The notes: generated from the sequence alone by a model not told the origin. A stretch of DNA of 64,000 nucleotides from Maribacter_C sp047345145 (GCF_047345145.1 NZ_JBLFER010000006.1:1-64000), one strand, 5' to 3'. Shown: positions 24,799 to 34,007, counted from the stretch's first letter. Numbers and translations: made by a program.

Positions 24799-25719
24799 TT
24801 GACCGACTCCTTACTTGATACTGTCCAAATCAACTTTAACACAGAGACTCTTTGGGTTTTGAACTTTGCATTAGCCTTAGTCATGTTCGGAATTGCACTT
24901 GAAATTTCAATATCAGATTTCAAAAGATTGCTACAGAATCCGAAACCTATTTTGGTTGGGGTTTTTAGTCAGTTTGTTGTGCTTCCTGCAGTAACTTTTC
25001 TTTTGGTACTAACAACAACACCTTTGCCAAGTATTGCTTTAGGTATGTTTATGGTCGCTGCCTGCCCTGGGGGGAATATTTCTAATTTTATTTCACATCT
25101 ATCAGGCGGAAATACGGCTTTATCAGTCAGCTTGACGGCAATAGCTACATTGTTGGCAGTGGTTATGACGCCTCTTAACCTTCAATTCTGGGGGTCACTA
25201 TATGAACCCACAGCAAGTATTTTAACTGAGGTGGCCATAGCTCCTCTAGAGATGATAAAACTGGTTAGCTTGTTGCTAGGCGTACCACTGCTCTTAGGCA
25301 TGTACGTAAATTACTTGATACCTAAAACTGCTACACAAATAGCAAAGGTGCTTAAAATAGCTTCTTTAGTTTTCTTTATTGCTTTAGTATTCATTGCCTT
25401 ATACAACAATCGCGCTATTTTTATGGAGTATGTGTTTTATGTATTTTGGATTGTTTTAATACACAATTTAATTGCCTTTACAACCGGATTTTCATTAGCC
25501 AAACTATTTCGACTGTCAGAAGAAAATATTAGAAGTATTACCATAGAAACAGGCATTCAAAATTCAGGATTGGGACTCTTATTAATCTTCACCTTTTTTG
25601 ATGGATTAGGTGGCATGGCTCTTTTAGCTGCATTTTGGGGAATTTGGCATTTGGTTTCTGGATTATTACTTGCCGGATTTTGGGGGCAAAAATCAATTAA
25701 AAAAGAAAAGCTCGTTTGA
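24799..25719 (+). CDS. Bile acid:sodium symporter family transporter
   Basis: The 306-residue membrane protein has nine to ten helices and the BASS marks: VMFGIALEISISDF, ACPGGNISNFISHL and ETGIQNSGLGLLL. The substrate in bacteria is probably a small organic acid (pyruvate, pantoate or similar); this cannot be fixed. No ATG fits, so a TTG at 24799 (TDSLLDTVQIN) is the probable start. The stop TGA overlaps the TTG start of the next gene. Confidence 0.88.
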   Translation: MTDSLLDTVQINFNTETLWVLNFALALVMFGIALEISISDFKRLLQNPKPILVGVFSQFVVLPAVTFLLVLTTTPLPSIALGMFMVAACPGGNISNFISHLSGGNTALSVSLTAIATLLAVVMTPLNLQFWGSLYEPTASILTEVAIAPLEMIKLVSLLLGVPLLLGMYVNYLIPKTATQIAKVLKIASLVFFIALVFIALYNNRAIFMEYVFYVFWIVLIHNLIAFTTGFSLAKLFRLSEENIRSITIETGIQNSGLGLLLIFTFFDGLGGMALLAAFWGIWHLVSGLLLAGFWGQKSIKKEKLV

Positions 25720-26753
25720 AAAACCTAGTATACTATTTGGTGAAGATTTGGATGAAGATTAACCTTCATTTGTATTATGGCAAGATAAAAGTATCAGGGC
25801 TCGAAAATGTACCCAAAGACAAACCTGTTTTGTTTTTACCCAATCACCAAAGTGCTCTTTTAGACGTTTTGTTGATTGCGACAGATTGTAATCGCAAACC
25901 TTGGTTTTTGACCCGTTCAGATGTGTTTAAAAGCAAAACATTGATTTCAATTTTCAATTTTTTTCAAATGATTCCCATTTATCGTATTCGCGATGGGCGA
26001 GACTCTTTGAAAAATAATCAGGCGGTATTCGATCGCTGTTCTGAACTTTTGATTCAAAAGGAAGCTTTACTAATGTTTCCGGAGGCGAATCATAATTTGA
26101 AACGCAGGGTTCGCCCTTTGAGCAAAGGGTTTACCAGAATTCTTTTCAATACTTTGGATAAAGCTTCTGATACTGATATAATGATTGTTCCGGTAGGGAT
26201 TAATTATAGAAATGCAGTGAGATTTCCTGATAAAGTAGCTTTATATTTTGATACGCCAATAGCGGTAAAAGAACTATACAATCCTTCGGATGAAAAAGGT
26301 TCGATTAACAAAATCAAGGAAGCCGTTTCGAATAGGTTAAAGAAGCTCACCACACATATCGAAGATGAAGAAACCTACGAAGAAACCATTCAGCAATTGG
26401 ATGCTAGGGGAGTGGATTATTTAAATCCGGAAAAGGTAAATAATACACTTCAAAACTTATCTTCTGGGGTTGACCAAAACCAAAAAAAGATATCTATTTT
26501 TGGCGGAATATCCAAAGCACTTTTTACGCTTTTAAATTTACCCATGCTATTGATATGGAGGACTTTCGGAAAACCTAAAGTCTGGGAGCCTGAGTTTATG
26601 GGTACCCTTCGTTTTGCTTTTGCTTTACTGACTTACCCTATTTATTACGGACTTGTATTTACAATTGTAACTCTAGTTTTTAACCCTTTAATTGGGTCGG
26701 GAGCAAGCTTAGGTCTGTTCGTTTTCAATTGGTTGGTTGTAAGGCTGAATTAG
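25716..26753 (+). CDS. PlsC-type lysophospholipid acyltransferase with two C-terminal helices
   Basis: The 345-residue protein has an acyltransferase domain (about 25-215) with the first box NHQSALLDVLL, FPEANHN as the phosphate-binding box, and a C-terminal part with two membrane helices (about 285-340). The catalytic His-Asp spacing is His-x5-Asp rather than the usual His-x4-Asp, a form often seen in Bacteroidota. It should acylate a glycerophospholipid or related lipid at the inner membrane. The start is a TTG at 25716 overlapping the previous stop; an ATG at 25752 is an alternative. Confidence 0.85.
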   Translation: MKNLVYYLVKIWMKINLHLYYGKIKVSGLENVPKDKPVLFLPNHQSALLDVLLIATDCNRKPWFLTRSDVFKSKTLISIFNFFQMIPIYRIRDGRDSLKNNQAVFDRCSELLIQKEALLMFPEANHNLKRRVRPLSKGFTRILFNTLDKASDTDIMIVPVGINYRNAVRFPDKVALYFDTPIAVKELYNPSDEKGSINKIKEAVSNRLKKLTTHIEDEETYEETIQQLDARGVDYLNPEKVNNTLQNLSSGVDQNQKKISIFGGISKALFTLLNLPMLLIWRTFGKPKVWEPEFMGTLRFAFALLTYPIYYGLVFTIVTLVFNPLIGSGASLGLFVFNWLVVRLN

Positions 26754-26774
26754 TTATTCAATATTAGTTTGGTG

Positions 26775-26999
26775 TTATTCTACGATTTCGTAGTCAATAC
26801 TTAGTTTGCGTAAAGCTCTTAAAGCTGAACCAGAGTTTTTATCAGCAACTTCAATATCCACAGCATCTCCTTCAAGAAGTATCGCGGTAAGTTCATTCGA
26901 CAAAGAATCATTGCCGTTTGATGAAATCTCGGTTATGCATTTAACTATTGCTCTTCTATCGGGTCTTTGAGCGTCACAGGACAATAAGTTTAATTTCAT
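26775..26999 (-). CDS. Small conserved-type protein, unknown function
   Basis: The 74-residue product has no signal peptide. The C-terminal part (AVDIEVADKNSGSALRALRKLSIDYEIVE) looks like a small alpha-beta fold, similar in feel to the ribosomal L7/L12 C-terminal domain or an ACT half, but this is a guess. Its stop lies 21 bases from the convergent acyltransferase stop. Confidence 0.65.
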   Translation of the reverse strand: MKLNLLSCDAQRPDRRAIVKCITEISSNGNDSLSNELTAILLEGDAVDIEVADKNSGSALRALRKLSIDYEIVE

Positions 27000-27085
27000 A
27001 GGTGTGGTTTGTAAAAGTATACGTCTGAGTTGAGATTAGATTATCAAGGAATTTCCAGAGTAGGGAAGAACAAGCAATTACTTAA

Positions 27086-27105
27086 AGCCATTGTTGAGTG
27101 TTCGT
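27086..27105 (-). repeat. Possible decayed attC end
   Basis: AAAGCCATTGTTGAGTG (27086-27102) resembles the right ends of sites B and D (TTTTAGCCATTGTT). No matching left arm was found within 200 bases, so at most it is a remnant. Confidence 0.3.
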
Positions 27106-27142
27106 TTTTTTGTTAGTCTAATGAATTACTTCATTCTTTTAA

Positions 27143-27559
27143 TTACGTAGTAACCTTCCACATAATGCCAAACTTGTCAATGCAATTACCATAATAAGAA
27201 CCCCAGAATGTAACATGCATTGGCAATGTTTTTTCTCCACCTTTGGAAAGTTCGTCGTATAACCTGTTAGCTTCATCTCTGCCATCAGAATGAATTATAA
27301 GACCAAAGTTGCAATATCCTTTTGACTCTTCATATCCTTCAGTATAGTCAGCTCCATTCAAACTTGTTTCTTCACTAATGTCCAAAGTGACATGCATTAT
27401 TTTATTTTCGTCAGTTTCTTGGAAAATGTGTTTATCTTTTTTAGGAACATCTTTATAGCGTCCAATGTATGAGACCTTTTTGCGAAAAACTCCTTCATAA
27501 AAATTGAAGGCTTCTTCACAATTACCATTAAAATAAAGGTATGGATTCATTCTTGCCAT
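27143..27559 (-). CDS. PhnB-like VOC-superfamily protein
   Basis: The 138-residue protein follows the PhnB/glyoxalase-like pattern: MNPYLYFNGNCEEAFNFYEGVF at the start, a central HVTLDIS and the ending FGIMWKVTT. Members are thought to bind small molecules or metals; many have no proven activity. It lies on the minus strand behind the lone attC-like site D, with 49 bases between site and ATG, so it may have entered as a cassette. Confidence 0.88.
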   Translation of the reverse strand: MARMNPYLYFNGNCEEAFNFYEGVFRKKVSYIGRYKDVPKKDKHIFQETDENKIMHVTLDISEETSLNGADYTEGYEESKGYCNFGLIIHSDGRDEANRLYDELSKGGEKTLPMHVTFWGSYYGNCIDKFGIMWKVTT

Positions 27560-27608
27560 AGAACTTATTTTAGATTATTATTTAACTTTTGTCCCATTGC
27601 CTAAATGA

Positions 27609-27745
27609 CGCACAACGGTTGAGCTAAGGTACACTGCTGTGATTCTTCCGAAGGACAATCCAGCCAAATCTAAAGATAGCCTTTCTCGCTGATTTTTGTT
27701 GAAAAAATCTGCAAGCAATGAATTTTAGCCATTGTTAGGTAAAGC
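27609..27745 (-). repeat. Lone attC-like site D
   Basis: The left end is CGCACAAC-GGTTG-AGCTAAGG, and the right end TTTTAGCC-ATT-GTTAGGTAAAGC, with paired inner boxes and unpaired spacers as in sites A to C. The interior is nearly the same as site B (CTGTGATTC, CCGAAGGACAAT, CTAAAGATAGC, GCAAGCAATGAATTTTAGCC). It is about 24 kb from the recombinase. A partner TTTACCTAAC upstream of the 146-codon gene was looked for up to 29146 and not found. Confidence 0.72.
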
Positions 27746-28175
27746 TTTTTTCAGCTGCTGGTAGTTTGTTTCGTTCGATTGTGCGTTTGACGAAAAATAT
27801 TTTTTTTCTCCGGATTTTTTTTGTGATTAAAATCCATGGACGAGCGTTGGAATTAATAATCGCTTTTATTCTTTCTCCACTATCTGTCTTGAAAAATCCT
27901 TTTTTACGGTTTCCCATTGAAAATCCGTTTATTTTATTCCGTAAACTTGGTCTTTTATCCGGCAATTCAACCAACTGAATTTCCGATAATGGAATTTTCT
28001 CCCCATGCAGTCCAGTTATTTCCAACTGTCCGTTCTCCATTATTAAGTCATTTTCGGTATACCCTAAGCCGAAAGACCTTATCGCGAAGATTAAAACACT
28101 AAAAAGGGCATAAAAAAGGATTTTTTCACCTTTTGAAATATGTACTATGGTTATTTGAAATAATTTCCTTGACAT
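27735..28175 (-). CDS. PH-like membrane protein, possible truncated cassette gene
   Basis: The 146-residue product has a membrane helix near its N-terminus (ILFYALFSVLIFAI) followed by a strand-rich part (LIMENGQLEITGLHGEKIPLSEIQLVELPD, then FKTDSGERIKAIINSNARPWILITK) that looks like a bacterial PH domain; this is judged by pattern only. The stop codon falls inside the end of attC-like site D. The start region overlaps the TIR-like gene by 50 bases in another frame, which is unusual and suggests that the true N-terminus was lost when the sequence was joined here. Confidence 0.6.
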   Translation of the reverse strand: MSRKLFQITIVHISKGEKILFYALFSVLIFAIRSFGLGYTENDLIMENGQLEITGLHGEKIPLSEIQLVELPDKRPSLRNKINGFSMGNRKKGFFKTDSGERIKAIINSNARPWILITKKIRRKKIFFVKRTIERNKLPAAEKSFT

Positions 28176-29061
28176 GAGTAAAATCAGTGTAATCAGAAAT
28201 GATTTTTATATTTTCATTTATGCCATCTAATTCTCTTACTAAAAAAGGTAAAATATTTCTGTTTTTACATATGATTATTATATTATCTCTATCCCTTATT
28301 GCATAACCTAATTCAACCAGGGCACTGGATGCAACTCTTTCAGGGTAATAAAATAAAAAATTCTTACAATTCTCTATGGCCTTAAAATCTTCTCTAGCTG
28401 CTACTTGAGGTGGCTGATAATCTTGTTCTGTTTCAAAATAATCACTTGCATTGAATATTGGATTATAACCTAAGGTTGATAAAATTTCTTGAATTTCCCT
28501 TATCTCATTTTGCGATATTATTCTTGAAGCTTTCGACTTACTACCAGCTATGGCATAAGACAAAAATATATTCCAGCTGGTATTATTAGATTTAGCCCCA
28601 GTCAACCATAAACTTTTGTTTTTTGTTCCATCATATATATAATAAATGAAAAGTAGTATTAATGAAATGATAAATGGTAATATTCGAAAATAATCAAGTT
28701 CATCAGAAAGGGCGTATGTGGTTAATATTCCTCTATTTAGCCCTATTAGTTTACCATAGTAAATACCAACCACTATTATTCCAATTGATGCCACTACATT
28801 GAAGAAATTAACCTTTAAATTTTTAATTGATTTAACCAATAAGGTAGTTAAAATAGAAAAGGTGATTAATAAAAAACTTCCGTTGTTTATAAATTGTTTC
28901 AGTGATAGATTTTCTAAAAAAAGCATATCACCGTAGAAAACATTCACAAAAAATAAGGAAAACCAAATTCCAAAAGTAGTACCTAGAATTACAACTAATG
29001 TCTTTCCCAAGGATTTAATAATTACCTTTCTATTTTTTTTCTTTAAGATTGAATTTTCCAT
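28126..29061 (-). CDS. Membrane protein with TIR/deoxyribosyltransferase-like domain
   Basis: The 311-residue product (from the ATG at 29061; an upstream ATG at 29106 is possible) has four membrane helices at about 20-43, 60-77, 85-105 and 126-145. A cytosolic domain follows at 160-311. It opens with WNIFLSYA (163-170), has a long acidic loop, and carries SSALVELGYA with E250, then IIIICKN. This layout is like TIR and nucleoside 2-deoxyribosyltransferase-like folds, in which such a glutamate is catalytic. NAD or nucleotide cleavage, perhaps in defence, is inference. The region is AT-rich and lies in an accessory stretch next to attC-like site D. Confidence 0.65.
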   Translation of the reverse strand: MENSILKKKNRKVIIKSLGKTLVVILGTTFGIWFSLFFVNVFYGDMLFLENLSLKQFINNGSFLLITFSILTTLLVKSIKNLKVNFFNVVASIGIIVVGIYYGKLIGLNRGILTTYALSDELDYFRILPFIISLILLFIYYIYDGTKNKSLWLTGAKSNNTSWNIFLSYAIAGSKSKASRIISQNEIREIQEILSTLGYNPIFNASDYFETEQDYQPPQVAAREDFKAIENCKNFLFYYPERVASSALVELGYAIRDRDNIIIICKNRNILPFLVRELDGINENIKIISDYTDFTHVKEIISNNHSTYFKR

Positions 29062-29146
29062 AATGATTGTCAAATCATGTTTAAAACTGACTAAACTTAA
29101 TACCAAGTTTAGCTCTTCTTAACCCATACTTTACTCCGGAAACAAG

Positions 29147-31669
29147 TTACATCATCTCCCCAAAGAAAATAGCATTCATTAGCAGCTTATTTGTACCATA
29201 CCAAAAGGCTCTAAACTGTGTATTGTCCGTAAAACCAATAACTCTTCCTTTGCCCATACGTTTTACTTGAAAAGGTACAGTGTTCTTTATCATCTCTAGA
29301 TTTTCTTCAGAAATGTAACCGCTTAATAGTGGGTTTGAAGTATACTGAATAGGATTGTTGTAGCTGTTCTTATCTGCTTCAATATAAATGTTGGAGTTTC
29401 TAAACATAGCTAAGCTATTGTTTTTGTATCCGTAGTTGATGGGGTGTGAGCGGTCTAATTTGGTTTGAAAAATAGCTCCTCCAGTTACTTGTGCTCCTCT
29501 GAAATCGTTCTTTTGATCAAAAGGAATATTTTTCGCCACTAGCGTGTCTTTCTTGAATTTCAGTTTCATAAATTCACTTTTATTGAACCATTCCACCGTA
29601 TTTCTGTATCCAATTAAGGTGCCGCCTTCTTTCACCCATTTCTTTAGCTTATCAGCGTTCTTTTTTGTTCGCATACTTCCACCTGCACTTGGTACAATGA
29701 TATCAGTATACTTGCTTAAATCCACTCGATTGAAATATGCCAAGTCTATTTTAGTGAGCTCCATATCGTACCTCGTATCAAACAAATGCCAGATTTCACC
29801 CGCGTCATAGGAACGTATTCCAGCTCCCACTAAAACAGCCACTTTTTGTTTTTTAACAGCATCATAATCATTACTTCCTAAATCAATACCTTGGGTTAGG
29901 CCCGTACTGACTGAAGTGATTTGAATTTTACTTTCATCGGCAACTCCTTTTAAGAATTCATAGAGGGCGTCGGCATCTAACTTTTGATTTTGAACGGGCA
30001 CCATAATGGTTCCGTAATCATATTTTTTGCCTTCCAGCGCATAGGGAGACTTGGCAACTTTGGCGCGCAAACCTTTTTCTAGAATTGCATTTAAGGCTTT
30101 TGGCGTATAATATTCGTTCCATTCAAAAAGATAGGCGTAATTGCTTTTGGAACTTACGCTTCCTGTCAAGGGTTTGAAATCTGTAATTTCTGGCCCTGCA
30201 TTGGTCAAAGAATTCAACTCTGCGTAATCAACATTAAAAGCTAAGGGAAATGTCCATGCCGAAATATCATAGAAAAGGCTGTCTTTAAAAGTAGTACGCT
30301 TTTCAAACATCGCTTTGATCAAACGATGGTTCTTTTGATTCATAGGTACTACGTAGCTGCTTCCTTTTTTGTATGCTTTTCCACTTATGGTAGCATCATT
30401 GGCTAATTCATGGAATTTAATTTTGTGTCTGTTTAGTATTTCCGCTAAATGCCATGACTTTGCAGCATCTTTACTATCTCCAAAAACGATACCCTTTGTT
30501 TTACTTCGTGCTGCTGAATTTCTGGTATCTGCGTAAAACTTCTTTTGATAGTTTAAGATTTTAGTACGCATATTTTTACCTGCTTCAATGGTAGAAAGCG
30601 CTGCAGTAAATTGATTTCTAATCGTAAAAGGAAAGGTGACTAGTCCGTTTTCGCTTTCTTGAATATGTCCTCGAGAACTGCCCTGTTCAAAGAGAATACC
30701 GATGCTTCCGTTTACATCAGGGAAAGTTGATCCCTTTCCGTAGTAATAATCATCAAAGTTTTCTTCGGAATAATATAATGAGCCAATCTTATCTAGAGCC
30801 TTCACATGGTAAGTTCCGATTTCGCGAGTAAGATCTTGATTCATTTGAGGGGTCAAAGGATGCGTACGCGAAGGTTCTCCTGGTTGGAAAAAGAAGGTTG
30901 AATTGGTTCCCATTTCGTGGTGATCGGTCAGAATATTTGGCATCCATTTATGGAAACTTTCAATACGTGCTCTGCTCTCTGGCAATTGTACTGGCAGCCA
31001 ATCACGGTTCATATCAAACCAATAGTGATTGGTGCGTCCACCAGGCCAAACTTCATGGTATTCACGATCGTTGTTATCCGCCGTTAAATTTTGTGCCTTA
31101 TTGGTATTTGCCCAATAGGCAAAACGCTGTAATCCATCTGGATTAAAAGAAGGATCCATCAGAATTACCATATTACTAAGAAGTTCTTCAATTTCAGGTC
31201 CCTGAGCAGCAGCTAGATAATAGGCATAGGCTAAACCTGCATTGGCACCACTAGGTTCGTTACCATGAATGGAAAAGCCTTGGTAAACTATGATGGGCAT
31301 ATCTTCAACTGAAGCAGAATTACCGGCTTCAGTCAAAGCCACATGATCTTTTCGAATTTGCTCTATGTTTTCATGGTTTTTAGGAGTGGTAACGGTCAAT
31401 AGCAAAATAGGTCGCCCTTCAAAAGTAGATCCTCTATTCTCTATCGTCATGCGATCAGATGCTTTTGCTAAGGTTTGCATATAGAACATGAGTTTATCAT
31501 GGGTTATATGCCATTCACCAACTTCATGGCCTATGACTTCTTTCGGAGTGGGAATATTTTGATCATACGTAATATTCTGAGGTAAATAGTAATTGAGATC
31601 TAGTTTTTCTTGAGCGATTAGATTTTGAAAGGAAACTAGAATTGCTAATAGAAGTATTGTTTTTTTCAT
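29147..31669 (-). CDS. Secreted M14-family zinc carboxypeptidase
   Basis: The 840-residue protein has a signal peptide (MKKTILLLAILVSFQNLIAQ) and an N-terminal M14 catalytic domain with zinc ligands in SIHGNEPSGANAG (His and Glu) and the later ILTDHHEMGTN. Beyond about residue 400 come a class I glutamine amidotransferase-like segment (VAVLVGAGIRSYDAGEIWHL, VPSAGGSM) and a C-terminal domain, as in the large M14 proteins of Bacteroidota. It should trim peptides outside the cytoplasm. The ATG at 31669 is chosen because it opens the signal peptide; the frame extends to 31738. Confidence 0.9.
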   Translation of the reverse strand: MKKTILLLAILVSFQNLIAQEKLDLNYYLPQNITYDQNIPTPKEVIGHEVGEWHITHDKLMFYMQTLAKASDRMTIENRGSTFEGRPILLLTVTTPKNHENIEQIRKDHVALTEAGNSASVEDMPIIVYQGFSIHGNEPSGANAGLAYAYYLAAAQGPEIEELLSNMVILMDPSFNPDGLQRFAYWANTNKAQNLTADNNDREYHEVWPGGRTNHYWFDMNRDWLPVQLPESRARIESFHKWMPNILTDHHEMGTNSTFFFQPGEPSRTHPLTPQMNQDLTREIGTYHVKALDKIGSLYYSEENFDDYYYGKGSTFPDVNGSIGILFEQGSSRGHIQESENGLVTFPFTIRNQFTAALSTIEAGKNMRTKILNYQKKFYADTRNSAARSKTKGIVFGDSKDAAKSWHLAEILNRHKIKFHELANDATISGKAYKKGSSYVVPMNQKNHRLIKAMFEKRTTFKDSLFYDISAWTFPLAFNVDYAELNSLTNAGPEITDFKPLTGSVSSKSNYAYLFEWNEYYTPKALNAILEKGLRAKVAKSPYALEGKKYDYGTIMVPVQNQKLDADALYEFLKGVADESKIQITSVSTGLTQGIDLGSNDYDAVKKQKVAVLVGAGIRSYDAGEIWHLFDTRYDMELTKIDLAYFNRVDLSKYTDIIVPSAGGSMRTKKNADKLKKWVKEGGTLIGYRNTVEWFNKSEFMKLKFKKDTLVAKNIPFDQKNDFRGAQVTGGAIFQTKLDRSHPINYGYKNNSLAMFRNSNIYIEADKNSYNNPIQYTSNPLLSGYISEENLEMIKNTVPFQVKRMGKGRVIGFTDNTQFRAFWYGTNKLLMNAIFFGEMM

Positions 31670-31776
31670 TTTGGTTCGGTGAATTAGTCCATACGTAAAT
31701 TTAGGTAAAGTGATGTCCAAAAAAAAACGGCTCTTCATATTCGAAGGGCCGCTTTAAATTGTAGTGTGAGTTCGAA

Positions 31777-32175
31777 TTAAATATCGTCGAAATCTATATC
31801 AGTAAAACTCTCTGTAGAGGCAGCTTCAGTGCTTTCCTCAACAGGAGCTGCATTTTCAGGAGCTGTATCTTCTTCTTTCTTGAAATCTCTTTGGTGTCTT
31901 TCAGAAATGACTTCTGTACCTTTTTCATTGATAATGAAGTCCATCATTTCGATGACATTTTCTTTGAAGGCATCAAAGTCTTCTTTGTACAAATAAATTT
32001 TGTGCTTCTTGTAATGGAATGATCCATCATCGTGGGTAAACTTTTTGCTTTCTGTGATAGTAAGGTAGTAGTCGCCTGCTTTCGTGCTTCTTACATCAAA
32101 AAAATAAGTTCTTCTTCCAGCCCTTAGAACTTTGGAGTGTATCTCCTCTTGTTCCATTGAATCTCTTTCGCTCAT
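31777..32175 (-). CDS. DUF3276 PUR-domain protein
   Basis: The 132-residue protein has the PUR-alpha-like core (about 8-90): SKVLRAGRRTYFFDVRSTK and YYLTITESKKF, with paired beta strands and a helix. The acidic tail ends DIDFDDI. Bacterial PUR proteins bind single-stranded nucleic acid. It is transcribed alone in the same direction as the M14 gene, with a gap of about 100 bases. Confidence 0.9.
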   Translation of the reverse strand: MSERDSMEQEEIHSKVLRAGRRTYFFDVRSTKAGDYYLTITESKKFTHDDGSFHYKKHKIYLYKEDFDAFKENVIEMMDFIINEKGTEVISERHQRDFKKEEDTAPENAAPVEESTEAASTESFTDIDFDDI

Positions 32176-32252
32176 CTTATGTAGTGTCTAGTTAGTGCTC
32201 AATTAATATTCTACCAAAAATGGAAAAAAAAAGCGTATCGAGCAACAATTTG

Positions 32253-34007
32253 TCAGTTTTCTTTCTCAGACAACTGGTTCTTGTAAAGCTCCTTATAATA
32301 GCCATCAACGGCATTTAATTCATCATGGCTGCCCTCTTGAAGTAATTTACCATCTTCTAAAACTAGGATTTTATCTGCGTTTTTTGCAGAAGAGACTCTA
32401 TGACTAACTATTAAGGTGGTTTTGTGCTGGGATGCTTTTTTGAGGTTATTTAAAATTTCTTCCTCAGTTTCAGTATCTACAGCGGAAAGGCAATCATCAA
32501 ATGCATAAATTTCAGGGTCTTTTAACAAGGCTCTGGCAATTGAGACGCGTTGTTTTTGACCTCCACTAAGGGTGATACCTCTTTCTCCTAAAACTGTATC
32601 ATATTGATTTGTAAAACCCATGATATTTTCATGAACAACAGCATTTTTCGCAACTTGAATGACTTCATCTTTACTGGCGTCATGCTTTCCGAATTTGATG
32701 TTATTTTCGATTGAGTCAGAAAAGAGAAATGCGTCTTGCGGAACCGCTCCTATAGATTTTCGTAAACTGGTAAGGTTCAATTTTTTTACCGGAGTATTAT
32801 CAATTAAAATTTCCCCAGAACTAACATCATACAAACGCGCTACCAAATCTAAGATGGTAGATTTTCCAGAGCCAGTTTTACCAAGAATGGCGACTGTTTC
32901 CCCTTCGTTTATTACAAATGAAATGTTATTTAAGGCTGTAATTTCAGTATCCTCATAGGTAAAGGTGACATCTTTGAATTCAATTTTACCTTGAATCGGT
33001 GTTTCGTGTTCCACTTCATTGCGCATCTCCGGCTCTTGCTTAAGAAACTCATTAATACGCTTTTGTGATGCTTCGGCACGTTGCACAATAGTCGTCAACC
33101 AACCTACAATAGCCACAGGCCAAGTAAGCATATTTACATAAAGAATGAACTCAGCAATAACCCCAACGGATTCTATTTCACCATCGAAATATTGTTTCCC
33201 TCCAATATAGATGACAAGAATATTACTCATACCAATCAGCAATACCATTAGAGGAAAGAACCATGCATTTACTCTTGCAAGATTCATACTCTTATCTTTT
33301 CCGTCTATAGCGAGAGTTTGTAATTCTGTATTAATCTTGGGCTCTAGGGCATACGCTTTGATTACCGAAACTCCAGAGAAGACTTCTTGCGTAAAGGTGG
33401 ATAAGTCAGATAGGTATTCTTGAACCACGGTACTTCGTTTATGAATGATCTTACTAATCTGATAGATCAAAATAGAAAGAATAGGTAGTGGCAATAAAGT
33501 ATAAGCTGCTAAAGTGGGAGCTTTTATGAACATTAGGGGAATCAAACACGCAAAGAGTGTTAATGCGTTTATGCCGTACATTATGGCAGGCCCTGCGTAC
33601 ATTCTAACTTGATTGATGTCTTCACTAATGCGATTCATCAAATCACCTGTTCTATTTTTCTTATAAAAATTTAAAGTCAAAAATTGATAGTGGTCAAAGA
33701 CTTCATTCTTTAAGTCGTATTCAATATAGCGCGAAACATTGATAATAGTTTGTCGCATTAAAAAAGTGAAGAGCCCTGAAAGTAAGGCAGCACCCACTAT
33801 AATTAGAATGTATTCTAAAAGAAGATCTTGGGCTTCGCTCTTGTCGATTTCTTTGGTGACATAGTTCTCGACCACTTCAATAGAGTTCTTCACATAAGAC
33901 GGCATAACCAGTGAAAAAACACGCGCAATAATGGTAATTAGCATCCCTGTAAGAAGCTTAAACCAATATTTTCTAAAGTATTTGTTGAGGTGTTTGAGTT
34001 CCTTCAT
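32253..34007 (-). CDS. ABC exporter with fused membrane and ATPase domains
   Basis: The 584-residue protein has six helices (about 20-310) and a C-terminal ATPase: Walker A GKTGSGKSTILDLV, signature LSGGQKQRVSIARAL, Walker B IYAFDDCLSAVD and the switch histidine in VSHR. The residue after the Walker B aspartate is Asp rather than the usual catalytic Glu. This is the MdlA-type variant and may mean a degenerate site working with a partner, which is not adjacent. The substrate is probably a lipid or drug. Confidence 0.92.
   Translation of the reverse strand: MKELKHLNKYFRKYWFKLLTGMLITIIARVFSLVMPSYVKNSIEVVENYVTKEIDKSEAQDLLLEYILIIVGAALLSGLFTFLMRQTIINVSRYIEYDLKNEVFDHYQFLTLNFYKKNRTGDLMNRISEDINQVRMYAGPAIMYGINALTLFACLIPLMFIKAPTLAAYTLLPLPILSILIYQISKIIHKRSTVVQEYLSDLSTFTQEVFSGVSVIKAYALEPKINTELQTLAIDGKDKSMNLARVNAWFFPLMVLLIGMSNILVIYIGGKQYFDGEIESVGVIAEFILYVNMLTWPVAIVGWLTTIVQRAEASQKRINEFLKQEPEMRNEVEHETPIQGKIEFKDVTFTYEDTEITALNNISFVINEGETVAILGKTGSGKSTILDLVARLYDVSSGEILIDNTPVKKLNLTSLRKSIGAVPQDAFLFSDSIENNIKFGKHDASKDEVIQVAKNAVVHENIMGFTNQYDTVLGERGITLSGGQKQRVSIARALLKDPEIYAFDDCLSAVDTETEEEILNNLKKASQHKTTLIVSHRVSSAKNADKILVLEDGKLLQEGSHDELNAVDGYYKELYKNQLSEKEN

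Noticed and set aside
28126..29061. CBASS or Pycsar operon around the TIR-like gene
   Set aside because: No nucleotide cyclase, CD-NTase or ancillary gene is next to it.
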